Part shown: positions 18,326 through 26,034 of the stretch, piece by piece
Position numbering within the stretch: position 1 is the stretch's first letter
Layout: every line of letters begins with the position of its first letter
NCBI GenBank assembly: GCA_002753305.1
Contig: PEAC01000015.1
Span: 1-40,586, forward strand
Source of the DNA: Nitrospirae bacterium MYbin6
Lineage (GTDB): Bacteria > Nitrospirota > Thermodesulfovibrionia > Thermodesulfovibrionales > Magnetobacteriaceae
DNA length: 40,586 bases
Direction of reading: 5' to 3'
Program-made: the position numbers and the translations under genes
Notes under the pieces: model-generated
Database searches by the model: none
Seen by the model: only the letters and a program-made list of their open reading frames with translations
What the model was told of the DNA's origin: nothing

Positions 18326-18640
18326 TATAACCTCTCCCCATGTTCAAATATGTTCATGGTAGTAGTATTGACTTTTTAAGCCGAATAATGCAAGTCCTTA
18401 CACAAAAAAAATCAAGCCACTTCCCGATGAACGGCTCTGGAGACGAAAGATAAGCGCCCACCCGCTGGACGAGACGGGTATCAATCATATGTTACCTTAG
18501 AGTAGCAATGTGATTTTCTACCTAAATTTCATGTTCAATGACCCTAAAACCGATATAGAGAAGCGAAACAAGTTGAAAACCCTCCTGATTTAAGTGTTTC
18601 GGATGACATGCCATAGCACCTGTAAGGTGAAATATGAGAA
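18326..18640. other. Intergenic leader region without a gene
   Basis: No credible coding frame. On the minus strand it holds a structured stretch: a CCCG/CGGG hairpin at about 18463-18478 and the terminator-like hairpin described separately, upstream of the receiver-SPOR gene. No known riboswitch family was recognised. Confidence 0.4.
18404..18436 (-). terminator. Terminator-like hairpin followed by eight U
   Basis: On the minus strand AGCC (18436-18433) pairs with GGCT (18418-18415), with an inner TTC/GAA pairing around a 5-base loop. An uninterrupted run of eight T (18411-18404) follows four bases later. It lies about 80 bases upstream of the receiver-SPOR start codon, so it could end a short regulatory RNA or act as an attenuator. 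Confidence 0.45.
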
Positions 18641-18665
18641 TCATCCTTCGACAAGCTCAGGATGA
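18641..18665. repeat. 25-base inverted-repeat (REP-like) element
   Basis: TCATCCT and AGGATGA flank an 11-base centre (TCGACAAGCTC). This hairpin core is a recurrent dispersed palindrome in many bacterial genomes. Its last bases supply the TGA (18663-18665) that closes the caspase-like frame on its upstream side. Confidence 0.7.
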
Positions 18666-18755
18666 ATCTGGAAAGGGGTTCTTCAAATAGACAACAGACC
18701 TATACCGAACCTTTATGTCCTGGCCGTAGGAATAAACAAATATAAAGATAGCAGT

Positions 18756-19448
18756 TTGAACGAATTAAAATATGCTGCAAAAGACGCCATTGATTTTGCT
18801 GATGCTATGAAAGAACAAAAGGGAAAACTATATGCGGATGTAAAAGTTAATCTCATTATAGGTAATAACGCAACCATAACAAATATCCTCAAAGGACTTG
18901 AGTGGTTGCATAAGCAAACTACGCCAAACGACATTGCGATACTTTCAGGGCATGGGCGAAATGGCCCCACGGGTACATATTATTATTTGCCGGTCGATGC
19001 AGATACCAAAAGCTTAATAGACACGGCTGTACCTTCTACTACTATAACGAACATGATTACCACGTTAAATGGCAGGAAGATTCTCTTTATAGACACATGC
19101 CGCGCGGGAAACAGTCTTCATGGAACAACGGCAGTAGCAGCCGACATAAAGCCAATAATAAACGAACTGCTGGCCGCGGGAAGCCGCGCGGTAGTTTTTG
19201 CGTCTTCTGACGAGAAACAAGAGTCGAAAGAGCATTATGATTGGAAAAACGGCGCGTTCACCAAGGCTGTAGTTGAGGGTATAAGGGGCAAGGCCGACAC
19301 GACCAATACTCGTAAGTTTACCATTAATATGCTTGATACTCATATATCTGAGACAGTGAGAGATCTCACCAAAGGTAATCAAACCCCGATAACGTATAAA
19401 CACGGCGTCCCCGATTATTCAATCGCGATTTTTGATGTGATTCGATAA
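18756..19448 (+). CDS. Caspase-like (peptidase C14/metacaspase) domain protein, 5' truncated
   Basis: 230 residues from the only available start, a TTG at 18756. The His-Cys dyad is intact: His66 in ILSGHG and Cys115 in FIDTCRAG, 49 residues apart. However, the frame is open back to 18666 and encodes PIPNLYVLAVGINKYKDSS, the normal first beta-strand of the caspase fold, with no ATG, GTG or TTG. Such domains in longer proteins usually follow another region (often WD40 or a TM segment), so the gene has probably lost its 5' part at the REP-like repeat just upstream. It may be a pseudogene or be made as a defective fragment. Bacterial caspase-like proteases act in regulated proteolysis and defence; nothing nearby indicates a partner. 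Confidence 0.75.
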   Translation: MNELKYAAKDAIDFADAMKEQKGKLYADVKVNLIIGNNATITNILKGLEWLHKQTTPNDIAILSGHGRNGPTGTYYYLPVDADTKSLIDTAVPSTTITNMITTLNGRKILFIDTCRAGNSLHGTTAVAADIKPIINELLAAGSRAVVFASSDEKQESKEHYDWKNGAFTKAVVEGIRGKADTTNTRKFTINMLDTHISETVRDLTKGNQTPITYKHGVPDYSIAIFDVIR

Positions 19449-19737
19449 AAGCCGGTATGCGCGGCCTCAATGCCGGTGGGCTGCCAGGGCAAACGCATTA
19501 GAAAAATTAGTCAGAAATTGCCTGTGTATTTAGCCCTTGCAGATGCCTTCCTGGATTCCCGCTTTCCAGACTGTGTCATAATAGAACACCAGCCAGCCCC
19601 CCCCTTTTTTTTGAGGGGGCTATTAGCCTGCCGCAGAGGTGTGGGGTATCAAGAATAATTAAAATTCATGAGGCTAAGATTTGCCAGATAATCTACGGGA
19701 GAGCCAATATTACTGGAGCTTTCAAGAGCCATAGGGT
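19449..19737. other. Non-coding gap holding left repeat copy and IS flank
   Basis: The stretch between the caspase-like stop and the transposase gene has no gene. Positions 19488-19619 are the left copy of the inverted repeat; 19620-19737 is the downstream flank of the transposase. Confidence 0.6.
19488..19619 (+). repeat. Left copy of a dispersed repeat flanking the transposase
   Basis: Two blocks joined directly: block A (19488-19565, begins GGCAAACGCATTAG and ends GATTCCCGCTTT) and block B (19567-19619, begins CAGACTGTGTCATAATAG and ends in a C-run, T-run and GAGGGGG). The same two blocks occur in reverse orientation at 21319-21552, where about 102 extra bases separate them. Confidence 0.85.
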
Positions 19738-21318
19738 TCAATACTTATAGTGCTGTATTACTTTGTTTCGCTTTCTAAACTCTGCCAATATATCTTTTAT
19801 TCCTATTATTGTCATTATTCTCGAAATATTAAAACATGTACTCAATACTGCCATTTCAGCGTTCACCCCTTTTAGCCCTCTTAGTAAAAACGCCCAACCG
19901 TTTAGGTTTCTTTTTATATGGCCAAATGGCAATTCCACTTTTTCTTTCCGTTTCTTATAGGTCTTTTGACCCTCTGGCGTCATGTATCGTCTTTCCACTT
20001 CCTCTCTGACATTCTCATTCTTTAGCCTTATTATCGCCCGACCCCTTTTACTATCTGTACACTCGCCGAAATACCGGCAATTTGTACAATTTGACGGACC
20101 TTGTATCCGGTATAGATAATGCCCCTTTGTCTCGCTGTAATGTGAATATTTCAATATCTTATTCTCAGGACATATGTACTGGTTGTTTGCCTCGTCATAC
20201 TTAAACTTATCCTTACTAAAAGGCATATCCTTTGCCTCATGCAGCGCTTGCCTCTGACTTGGTACTACCACTCCGATACCTTCTTCCAATACTTCCTTCA
20301 ATGTCTCAGTATTACTATACCCTGAATCTGCACATACTGTCTCACAGTTGGTGCCAAGCACCTCATTTGCCTGCTTTACCTGATCGCTTAACTGCTTTAT
20401 GTCGTTGTTTTCATTCACAACGTCACTATTTACTATCAATCCATTTTTCTCGTCTACCGCTATTTGCGCATTGTAGCCAGCGTGAGACCCTTGCCTGCCT
20501 TTTACCTTTACACTGTCTCCATCTACCGCGTTTATCTGCTTTTTCTCCTCTGTCCTTAACTTCTCCAACACACCCTCTATTCTCTTTTTCAGCTTCTCTT
20601 GCCCTACTAACTCCTCCGGTAACTTCACTAACGTCCCCTCTTCATTCTTGTCCGCCGTCTCGCACTCCTTGATTAACTCCTCTATACGGCTGTCCAACTT
20701 CTTTAAAAACTCTTCACATCTCGCCTCTGTCCATATCTCTTTTATCGATGCGCTGGCCCTTATTTTACTGCCATCTATAAACAGCGTATTCCCCTCTATT
20801 AGCTTTAAATCCATACATATCTTTACACATTGCCTTAACACTTTCTTTAAGGCATCCTTATTGTCGTTCCTAAACTTAGATATGGTCTTGTGGTCAGGCT
20901 TCAATCCCCCCGTCAACCACATGAATGACACATTATGATATAACGCCCTCTCTATTTTCCTCGAACTCCTCCACCCATACGAATACGCATATACTATTAG
21001 CTTCAACATCGTCTTCGGGTCATATTGCGGATTCCCTACCTTATCCCTTATCACCTCTATCCCTAATTCCCTCATATCTAATATATTTACAAACTCATCA
21101 TATACACGTACAGGGTCTTCTTCAGTTACGTAATCTTCTATTGACGCAGGTAATAAACTTAACTGATACCTGTTACCTTCTCTTATCGCCATCTTATATC
21201 ACTCCTCTTTTTATTATTTACACTTATTATAACATAAATATAATGCTTTATTTAATTGTATTATATTGATTGTTCAATTATTTAAACAATATCCCCGATG
21301 ACCGGCGCTACGATTACA
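19620..21318 (-). mobile_element. IS1182-family insertion sequence (ends approximate)
   Basis: Segment between the two inverted repeat copies, containing one transposase gene. Possible imperfect terminal inverted repeats begin GGGGTATC near 19643 and GGGGATATTG (minus strand) near 21297, but they align poorly, so the true ends and any target duplication are not fixed. Alternatively the outer repeats themselves act as long termini of a larger element of about 2.1 kb. Confidence 0.6.
19738..21192 (-). CDS. IS1182-family DDE transposase
   Basis: 484 residues, full length. It begins with the family N-terminal block (LSLLPASIEDYVTEEDPVR), followed by SFMWLTGGLKPDHKTISKFR, a DGSKIRA DDE-aspartate region, the second aspartate region CADSGYSN, a Cys cluster (CPEN, CTNC, CTD) and the C-terminal GHIKRNL glutamate-region segment. 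No frameshift, so it is potentially active. ATG 21192 is preceded by AAGAGGAG nine bases upstream. The promoter region upstream is very AT-rich. Confidence 0.92.
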   Translation of the reverse strand: MAIREGNRYQLSLLPASIEDYVTEEDPVRVYDEFVNILDMRELGIEVIRDKVGNPQYDPKTMLKLIVYAYSYGWRSSRKIERALYHNVSFMWLTGGLKPDHKTISKFRNDNKDALKKVLRQCVKICMDLKLIEGNTLFIDGSKIRASASIKEIWTEARCEEFLKKLDSRIEELIKECETADKNEEGTLVKLPEELVGQEKLKKRIEGVLEKLRTEEKKQINAVDGDSVKVKGRQGSHAGYNAQIAVDEKNGLIVNSDVVNENNDIKQLSDQVKQANEVLGTNCETVCADSGYSNTETLKEVLEEGIGVVVPSQRQALHEAKDMPFSKDKFKYDEANNQYICPENKILKYSHYSETKGHYLYRIQGPSNCTNCRYFGECTDSKRGRAIIRLKNENVREEVERRYMTPEGQKTYKKRKEKVELPFGHIKRNLNGWAFLLRGLKGVNAEMAVLSTCFNISRIMTIIGIKDILAEFRKRNKVIQHYKY

Positions 21319-21642
21319 GCCCTCTCAAAAAAAAGGGGGGGCTGGCTGGTGTTCTATTATGACACAGTCTGTTCGCGGGAATGACAGACAAGGCAGGACA
21401 AAAACAAACACCTGAATTTTTCATTCACGTCAGATTTTTTATCAATCCAGTCTCTTTTTTTGTCATTCCCGCGAAAGCGGGAATCCAGGAAGGCCTCTGC
21501 AAGGGCTAAATACACAGGCAATTCCTGACTAATTTTTCTAATGCGTTTGCCCCAGGCTTAAACCGCTTCCGGCTAACTTACAGTGCCGGAGCGATATTTA
21601 AACCTTTTCTTTGCTAACCTGTTCGCTGTCTATTATGGTTCC
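21193..21642. other. Non-coding gap: transposase leader and right repeat copy
   Basis: Contains the AT-rich transposase promoter region (21193-21296), the right repeat copy (21319-21552), and beyond it a hairpin (TCCGGC/GCCGGA, about 21568-21590) just downstream of the dihaem cytochrome gene. The hairpin has no T-run. Confidence 0.55.
21319..21552 (-). repeat. Right copy of the dispersed repeat, longer form
   Basis: Reverse-oriented counterpart of 19488-19619: block B at 21319-21371 and block A at 21474-21552. The extra internal part (21372-21473) is bounded by CGCGGGAATGACA and its reverse complement TGTCATTCCCGCG. The CCCGCGAAAGCGGGAATCC motif at the junction is a known kind of dispersed bacterial palindrome. 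The left copy appears to have lost exactly this palindromic insert. Confidence 0.85.
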
Positions 21643-22434
21643 TCAGTGGACTTTTTTGCCTTTATCCAGTTTGCCCATCAGCTTAAGGGTGTATGAAACC
21701 AGATGCCATCTGTCATCTTCCTTAAGGGTATCTTCATATGAGGGCATCCCTGTGCCGTCGAGGCCGCTTGTAAAGGTCATGTAGATATTCTCCGGCGACG
21801 AGCCTTTTTTCAGCTCACCGGTCTGGAAGTTAAACGGCAGGATCTGAAATCCCCAGTCATCCTTGATTTCGTTGGACTTAGAGCCGTCGCCTTTGCCAGT
21901 ATCGCCGTGGCACTCCCAGCACTTCATGTCCTTATAGATTACCTTGCCCTTGTTAACAGAGGCCTCGGAGCCTACCCAGTTGGGCTTCTTTATCGCTATG
22001 GGATTACAGGGCGGGTCATCCTTAAATCTGCTGGAGAAGGTCTTGATATACTCCATCACGGCAACCTTATCATCGAAATGCATTTCTTTCAAAGGAGGCA
22101 TAAACGACCTCGGAATCCCGTTGTATATCGTAGTGGTCAGGTCTTCGTCCGTAGGAAGGCATCCCGTGGCAGTCGTGCGAAATCTGTAAAGTCCTAGTGT
22201 AAAGTCCCTTGGACGGATTTCGAGGACACGGCCGCCGGCCTCCTCCTTCTTCAATACACCTGCTGGCCCCTCGCCGTCTCCCTTCTTGCCGTGGCATACC
22301 ATGCAGCGGGTATTGTAGATCTGTTCGCCCTTATTTACTTGTCCCTTGTTCTCTGCCCTAAGCTCGGAGTGTATCCCCGCGCTCAGCAAAAAAACACTTA
22401 CCACTGCCGTTACCATATATTTAAGCTTCTTCAT
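21643..22434 (-). CDS. Dihaem c-type cytochrome
   Basis: 263 residues. A signal peptide (about 1-27) is followed by two class I cytochrome c domains with haem motifs C44-M-V-C-H48 and C172-W-E-C-H176. Probable methionine ligands lie in the PRSFMPPL and GTGMPSYED segments. A periplasmic electron carrier, it is the last gene of the Rieske/cytochrome b operon, 66 bases after the hexahaem cytochrome gene, and likely takes electrons from it towards a terminal oxidase or reductase. Confidence 0.88.
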   Translation of the reverse strand: MKKLKYMVTAVVSVFLLSAGIHSELRAENKGQVNKGEQIYNTRCMVCHGKKGDGEGPAGVLKKEEAGGRVLEIRPRDFTLGLYRFRTTATGCLPTDEDLTTTIYNGIPRSFMPPLKEMHFDDKVAVMEYIKTFSSRFKDDPPCNPIAIKKPNWVGSEASVNKGKVIYKDMKCWECHGDTGKGDGSKSNEIKDDWGFQILPFNFQTGELKKGSSPENIYMTFTSGLDGTGMPSYEDTLKEDDRWHLVSYTLKLMGKLDKGKKVH

Positions 22435-22500
22435 AAATTCCTACCTCGCATTTAACATCTATTATCCGGGCAATCCCCCGTTTTTCCATCGTCCTAAGTC

Positions 22501-23919
22501 CTACTTGCCGCCGCCGCTTTGAAAGTCCTTTATATAGGCAACGACATCGGCAATGTCCTGCTTGCTCATACCGAATGGATCTGAACCAAAGGCCGGCATC
22601 GGCGTATCAGCCCTTCCATCGCGAACCGTTATGGCTAGCACCTCAGGGTCTATCATCTTTTGAACCACCTTAGAGCGCAGACTGACTCCAAGCATATCTT
22701 CGCCACCCTTGCCGTTTGTGCCGTGACACACAGCACAGCGCAAGTCGTAGACCTCTTTGCCGTGGCTCAGGTCGCCTTTAAATTCGGCAAGTCTGAACGG
22801 CTCAGGCCTATCAGCCGGTCTGTTGGCCGCCATATACGTTACGATTTCCTTGATCTGTTCATCGGTAAGCCCGGCTGCAGTCTTTTTCCACGCAGTCATC
22901 TGAGTGCCCGTTCTGCCTTCCTTTAATATCTTGTCGAGGTTGGTGTCGTCCATTACCTTCAATAACGAAGGATTCATTATAGCCGGTACTGTGCGCTTAA
23001 ATACCTCGTCGTATAAACTTTTCTTGCCATCGCCGTGGCACGCGGAGCAGTAAGATTTATAGAGCGTCTCGCCATTTTGCACAGGAGGCTCGTTAAAGTT
23101 TATGCGCCTGTAACTCTTTGGCTTCTCGTCCGGCCTTAGTGTCAGCATATAGGTTGTCAACAGGTCGGCCTCACCCTCTCCCAGTTTTACCTTCATGGCA
23201 CTATCCGGGGCTATCGCGCGTGGGTCGTCAAAGTGCTGCTTTAACCAGTTAAACACCGTATGTTCTCCAACGATGTGCTTCATCGTGAAGTAGGCTATCG
23301 GCTGGCGTCCTACTTTATCCAGCGGTTTGCCCAGGTCTCCACCTACACCTTTTAGCTTATGGCAGCCCTTACAGCCTTTTTCCATGAAGAGCGCCTCGCC
23401 TTTTGCCACCTTATCACCGCCGCTTTTGCTCAACATGTTTGTGTCGTGGCACTGGGCGCAGGAGCTTTGTACATAGGCCAGCGGCAATATTGGGGTGTCC
23501 CAGTGTGTGTCATGCCCTTTGCCATGTGCCTCTTTGGTGTTTGTGGCGCTGCCTTGCCCTTCGTGGCAAACGGTACACCCAAACTTATCCACAGGATGGT
23601 TCACTAAGTAGTTGCCGCTGTGTTTCTTGTACGGCAACCTGGTATTTTCCATAAGCGGGTTTTCCACACCCATATGGCAGTTCGTACAGCGGTCAACCTT
23701 ATTCATTTCGCCAAGGTAGACCTGAGTGAACTCCAGGGGCAACGCCCTAGCCAATTTCTTTGCCGCATCGTCCTTAGCGTTTTTTGTAAGGTAATCCCTG
23801 TACTCAAACTGATAAGACATCCACTCGGGCATAAAACTGTCATATGCCGTAAATCCTAAGTATGCCAGGACAAGCAACCCGGATATCAATAATACGGATA
23901 AATAAAATCTACTGTACAT
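22501..23919 (-). CDS. Membrane-anchored hexahaem cytochrome c subunit of the bc-type complex
   Basis: 472 residues. One N-terminal TM helix (about 7-27) is followed by six CxxCH motifs: CTNCH (78-82), CTVCH (115-119), CAQCH (154-158), CKGCH (183-187), CSACH (291-295) and CAVCH (395-399). The last two lie in typical monohaem cytochrome c domains; the first four are closely spaced, as in multihaem wires. It probably replaces cytochrome c1/f as the electron acceptor of the Rieske protein. It is encoded 57 bases after cytochrome b. Confidence 0.88.
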   Translation of the reverse strand: MYSRFYLSVLLISGLLVLAYLGFTAYDSFMPEWMSYQFEYRDYLTKNAKDDAAKKLARALPLEFTQVYLGEMNKVDRCTNCHMGVENPLMENTRLPYKKHSGNYLVNHPVDKFGCTVCHEGQGSATNTKEAHGKGHDTHWDTPILPLAYVQSSCAQCHDTNMLSKSGGDKVAKGEALFMEKGCKGCHKLKGVGGDLGKPLDKVGRQPIAYFTMKHIVGEHTVFNWLKQHFDDPRAIAPDSAMKVKLGEGEADLLTTYMLTLRPDEKPKSYRRINFNEPPVQNGETLYKSYCSACHGDGKKSLYDEVFKRTVPAIMNPSLLKVMDDTNLDKILKEGRTGTQMTAWKKTAAGLTDEQIKEIVTYMAANRPADRPEPFRLAEFKGDLSHGKEVYDLRCAVCHGTNGKGGEDMLGVSLRSKVVQKMIDPEVLAITVRDGRADTPMPAFGSDPFGMSKQDIADVVAYIKDFQSGGGK

Positions 23920-23976
23920 TTTCTACCTCGTCTCGTATTTTGTTCGATTTCATGTCTTTTCCGGTTCTATCCACCA

Positions 23977-25533
23977 TCAGTGGATCGGCCACTGGCTCTT
24001 TGACCAGTAAAAATCCCAGTTTGGACCTCTCATATCCGTGGCAAAGTATGTGAGAATCAGGTAACTTACCAAAAACATCACAAACAGCGCCATTGCGCCC
24101 ATTCTGGTCGAGCCGGTTCTCCGTATGGTACATAACGACCACAGCATCATAAAGCCAACCCATATGGTCCCGGGATTAACAAACGTAATCACCAACTGAG
24201 GTATTTCGGGGAACCAATTCCTCAGCCAGCCGAAATTCACCGCAAAGGCCAACATCGCTATTATAACTATAATGCTGATTACCATCGACTCTAACGCAAT
24301 CCGCTTTCCCATCTTGCTGGTAAACCACACCCCCACATTATCCTGTTCTCTGTCGAGATAAGGAATCAGCGCCAGCCCTAACAGCGCCAGTCCGGGAAGG
24401 CCAGTGCCTCCCATAAAGGCCGAGTAGGACAACAGCTCCTGAAGCCCAAGAAAATACCACGGGGCCTTTGCGGGATTTTCCGGTATCAGCGGATTTGCAA
24501 ACTCCTTCAGCGGCGCATCCATATAATAGGAATATATCAGCGTACCGGCTAACGTAAACATTAACACTGCCAGCTCTGCTATCAACAGATTCGGCCAGCT
24601 CATGACCGTATTCTCGACATCCTTGTCAACCGCGGGGGTCTTACCGCGCGCCAGTTCCATCAGGCCGTAGGTCTTGTGAGTCGGGAATATCCCTCCACTT
24701 TTTTTCGGCTGTACCATGATGCCCATATCGCTGGCTTTGGTGTTGAATAAGTCTGGCTTCGTCATTCCGCCGTCTTTTCTTATCCGCCAGAAATGAAGCC
24801 CAACGACCACGTATATCACCATCGGAAGCACCATGACATGAAACAGGTAAACCCTGTTAAGGGATTCTTTGGTCGGTATTGACCCGCCAAGAAATAAGTT
24901 GCCGGTATATGTGCCTACGTCAAAGTACTTGGTCAACCCCAAAGAGTCGGTCAGCTCTTTCGGTGACTGCATGATGTTTGCTACGATAACCAAGGCCCAG
25001 TACGATAGTTGATCCCACGGCAGGAGATACCCTGAGAGGTTCAGCGCAAATGTCAGTACCAGCAGCACTATCCCTACTACCCAGTTAAACTCCCTTCCGG
25101 CCTTATATGAACCGGTAAAAAACACCCTCGCCATGTGCAGAAACAAAAAGACAATCATTCCCTCGCCGGCCCACTTGTGGACATTTCTTGATACCTTGCC
25201 GGCAAACACTACCTGGTTTATATTTTTCACTGACTGGTACGCGTTCTCTACCGAAGGATTATAGTACACCATGAGGAAAACGCCTGACGCCACTACTATT
25301 ACTAACAGGAAAAACGTAATAAGCCCCAACCCCAGGGTGTATGAAGGCCGCAACGTGTTTATGTGTGTCTTGACCCCCTGGATGTGGAGAAAAAAGTTAT
25401 TGAATACTGCCGAGGCCCTCGTCTTGTCCGACGTGGGCTTTCCGTTTCTGAAAACGGAGCCGATGAAGGTATTGGCAAGACCCTTAACGTTGCCTGCGAA
25501 TTTTGAAAGTCCCGTTTGATCGGTTTCGTTCAT
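23977..25533 (-). CDS. Cytochrome b of a bc1/b6f-type quinol:cytochrome c oxidoreductase
   Basis: 518 residues carrying both the b6-like haem-binding half and the subunit IV-like half in one chain, with about eight TM helices plus an extra C-terminal helix. The haem-binding and Qo regions are recognisable: RNVHKWAGEGMIVFLFLHMAR and GYLLPWDQLSYWA. The usual Qo-site PEWY motif reads APWY in AKAPWYFLGLQELL, as in the PPWY-like group of cytochromes b. An N-terminal cytoplasmic extension of about 45 residues precedes the first helix. It oxidises quinol (probably menaquinol) in the membrane and passes electrons to the Rieske and haem c subunits. It lies 18 bases after the Rieske gene. Confidence 0.93.
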   Translation of the reverse strand: MNETDQTGLSKFAGNVKGLANTFIGSVFRNGKPTSDKTRASAVFNNFFLHIQGVKTHINTLRPSYTLGLGLITFFLLVIVVASGVFLMVYYNPSVENAYQSVKNINQVVFAGKVSRNVHKWAGEGMIVFLFLHMARVFFTGSYKAGREFNWVVGIVLLVLTFALNLSGYLLPWDQLSYWALVIVANIMQSPKELTDSLGLTKYFDVGTYTGNLFLGGSIPTKESLNRVYLFHVMVLPMVIYVVVGLHFWRIRKDGGMTKPDLFNTKASDMGIMVQPKKSGGIFPTHKTYGLMELARGKTPAVDKDVENTVMSWPNLLIAELAVLMFTLAGTLIYSYYMDAPLKEFANPLIPENPAKAPWYFLGLQELLSYSAFMGGTGLPGLALLGLALIPYLDREQDNVGVWFTSKMGKRIALESMVISIIVIIAMLAFAVNFGWLRNWFPEIPQLVITFVNPGTIWVGFMMLWSLCTIRRTGSTRMGAMALFVMFLVSYLILTYFATDMRGPNWDFYWSKSQWPIH

Positions 25534-25551
25534 TATATCATCCCTCTCTTA

Positions 25552-26034
25552 TCAACTATATCTATTTTTTGTTCCGGCAGGTACTTCACGCGCCGTATCT
25601 ACGACAAGACTGCCGTCTATGTCTTGTGTTATCTCAAACCACGGCAAACCTCTTGGCGCCGGCCCACCAACCACCTTGCCAGCCATGTTGAACTTCGAGC
25701 CGTGGCATGGACACTGAAATCCTGTCTCTGTTTCATACACCAGACACCCCAGGTGAGTGCATACACACGATATGGCAAATATCCCGTTGTCGTCCGAAAA
25801 TACGAAGATCTTCTTATCGGCAAGTTTAGTGGCCGTGCCCACGGGGAAGTTCTCGGGCTTGCCTATCTTGAAACTGCGCGATTCCTCGTATTTGGCATCA
25901 GATTTAAAAAACCTGAAAACACCGGCCATTATGCCAAGACCTGCCAGTATAGCCGTTGCGAAGGCCGAAAGAGCCAGAAAATCCCGTCTTGAGACTCCTC
26001 CTTCCTTGTCCTGTGTTTCATTCTTCACTTTCAT
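25552..26034 (-). CDS. Rieske [2Fe-2S] protein of the bc-type complex
   Basis: 160 residues. A Tat-type N-terminus (SRRDFLALSAF) with one TM anchor (about 20-40) precedes a Rieske fold with cluster ligands in CTHLGC and CPCHGS. The start at ATG 26034 has an almost perfect AAGGAGGTG ribosome-binding site and lies inside the last codons of the flavoprotein gene (17-base overlap), showing translational coupling. It moves electrons from quinol at the cytochrome b Qo site to the haem c subunit. Confidence 0.95.
   Translation of the reverse strand: MKVKNETQDKEGGVSRRDFLALSAFATAILAGLGIMAGVFRFFKSDAKYEESRSFKIGKPENFPVGTATKLADKKIFVFSDDNGIFAISCVCTHLGCLVYETETGFQCPCHGSKFNMAGKVVGGPAPRGLPWFEITQDIDGSLVVDTAREVPAGTKNRYS

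Noticed and set aside
18404..18480. Known riboswitch (c-di-GMP, guanidine or similar) upstream of the receiver-SPOR gene
   Set aside because: Conserved core sequences of these classes are not present; only generic hairpins can be supported.
20232..20672. Plus-strand ORF of 146 codons inside the transposase region
   Set aside because: Antisense shadow of the transposase; low-complexity composition rich in Leu, Ser and Pro.
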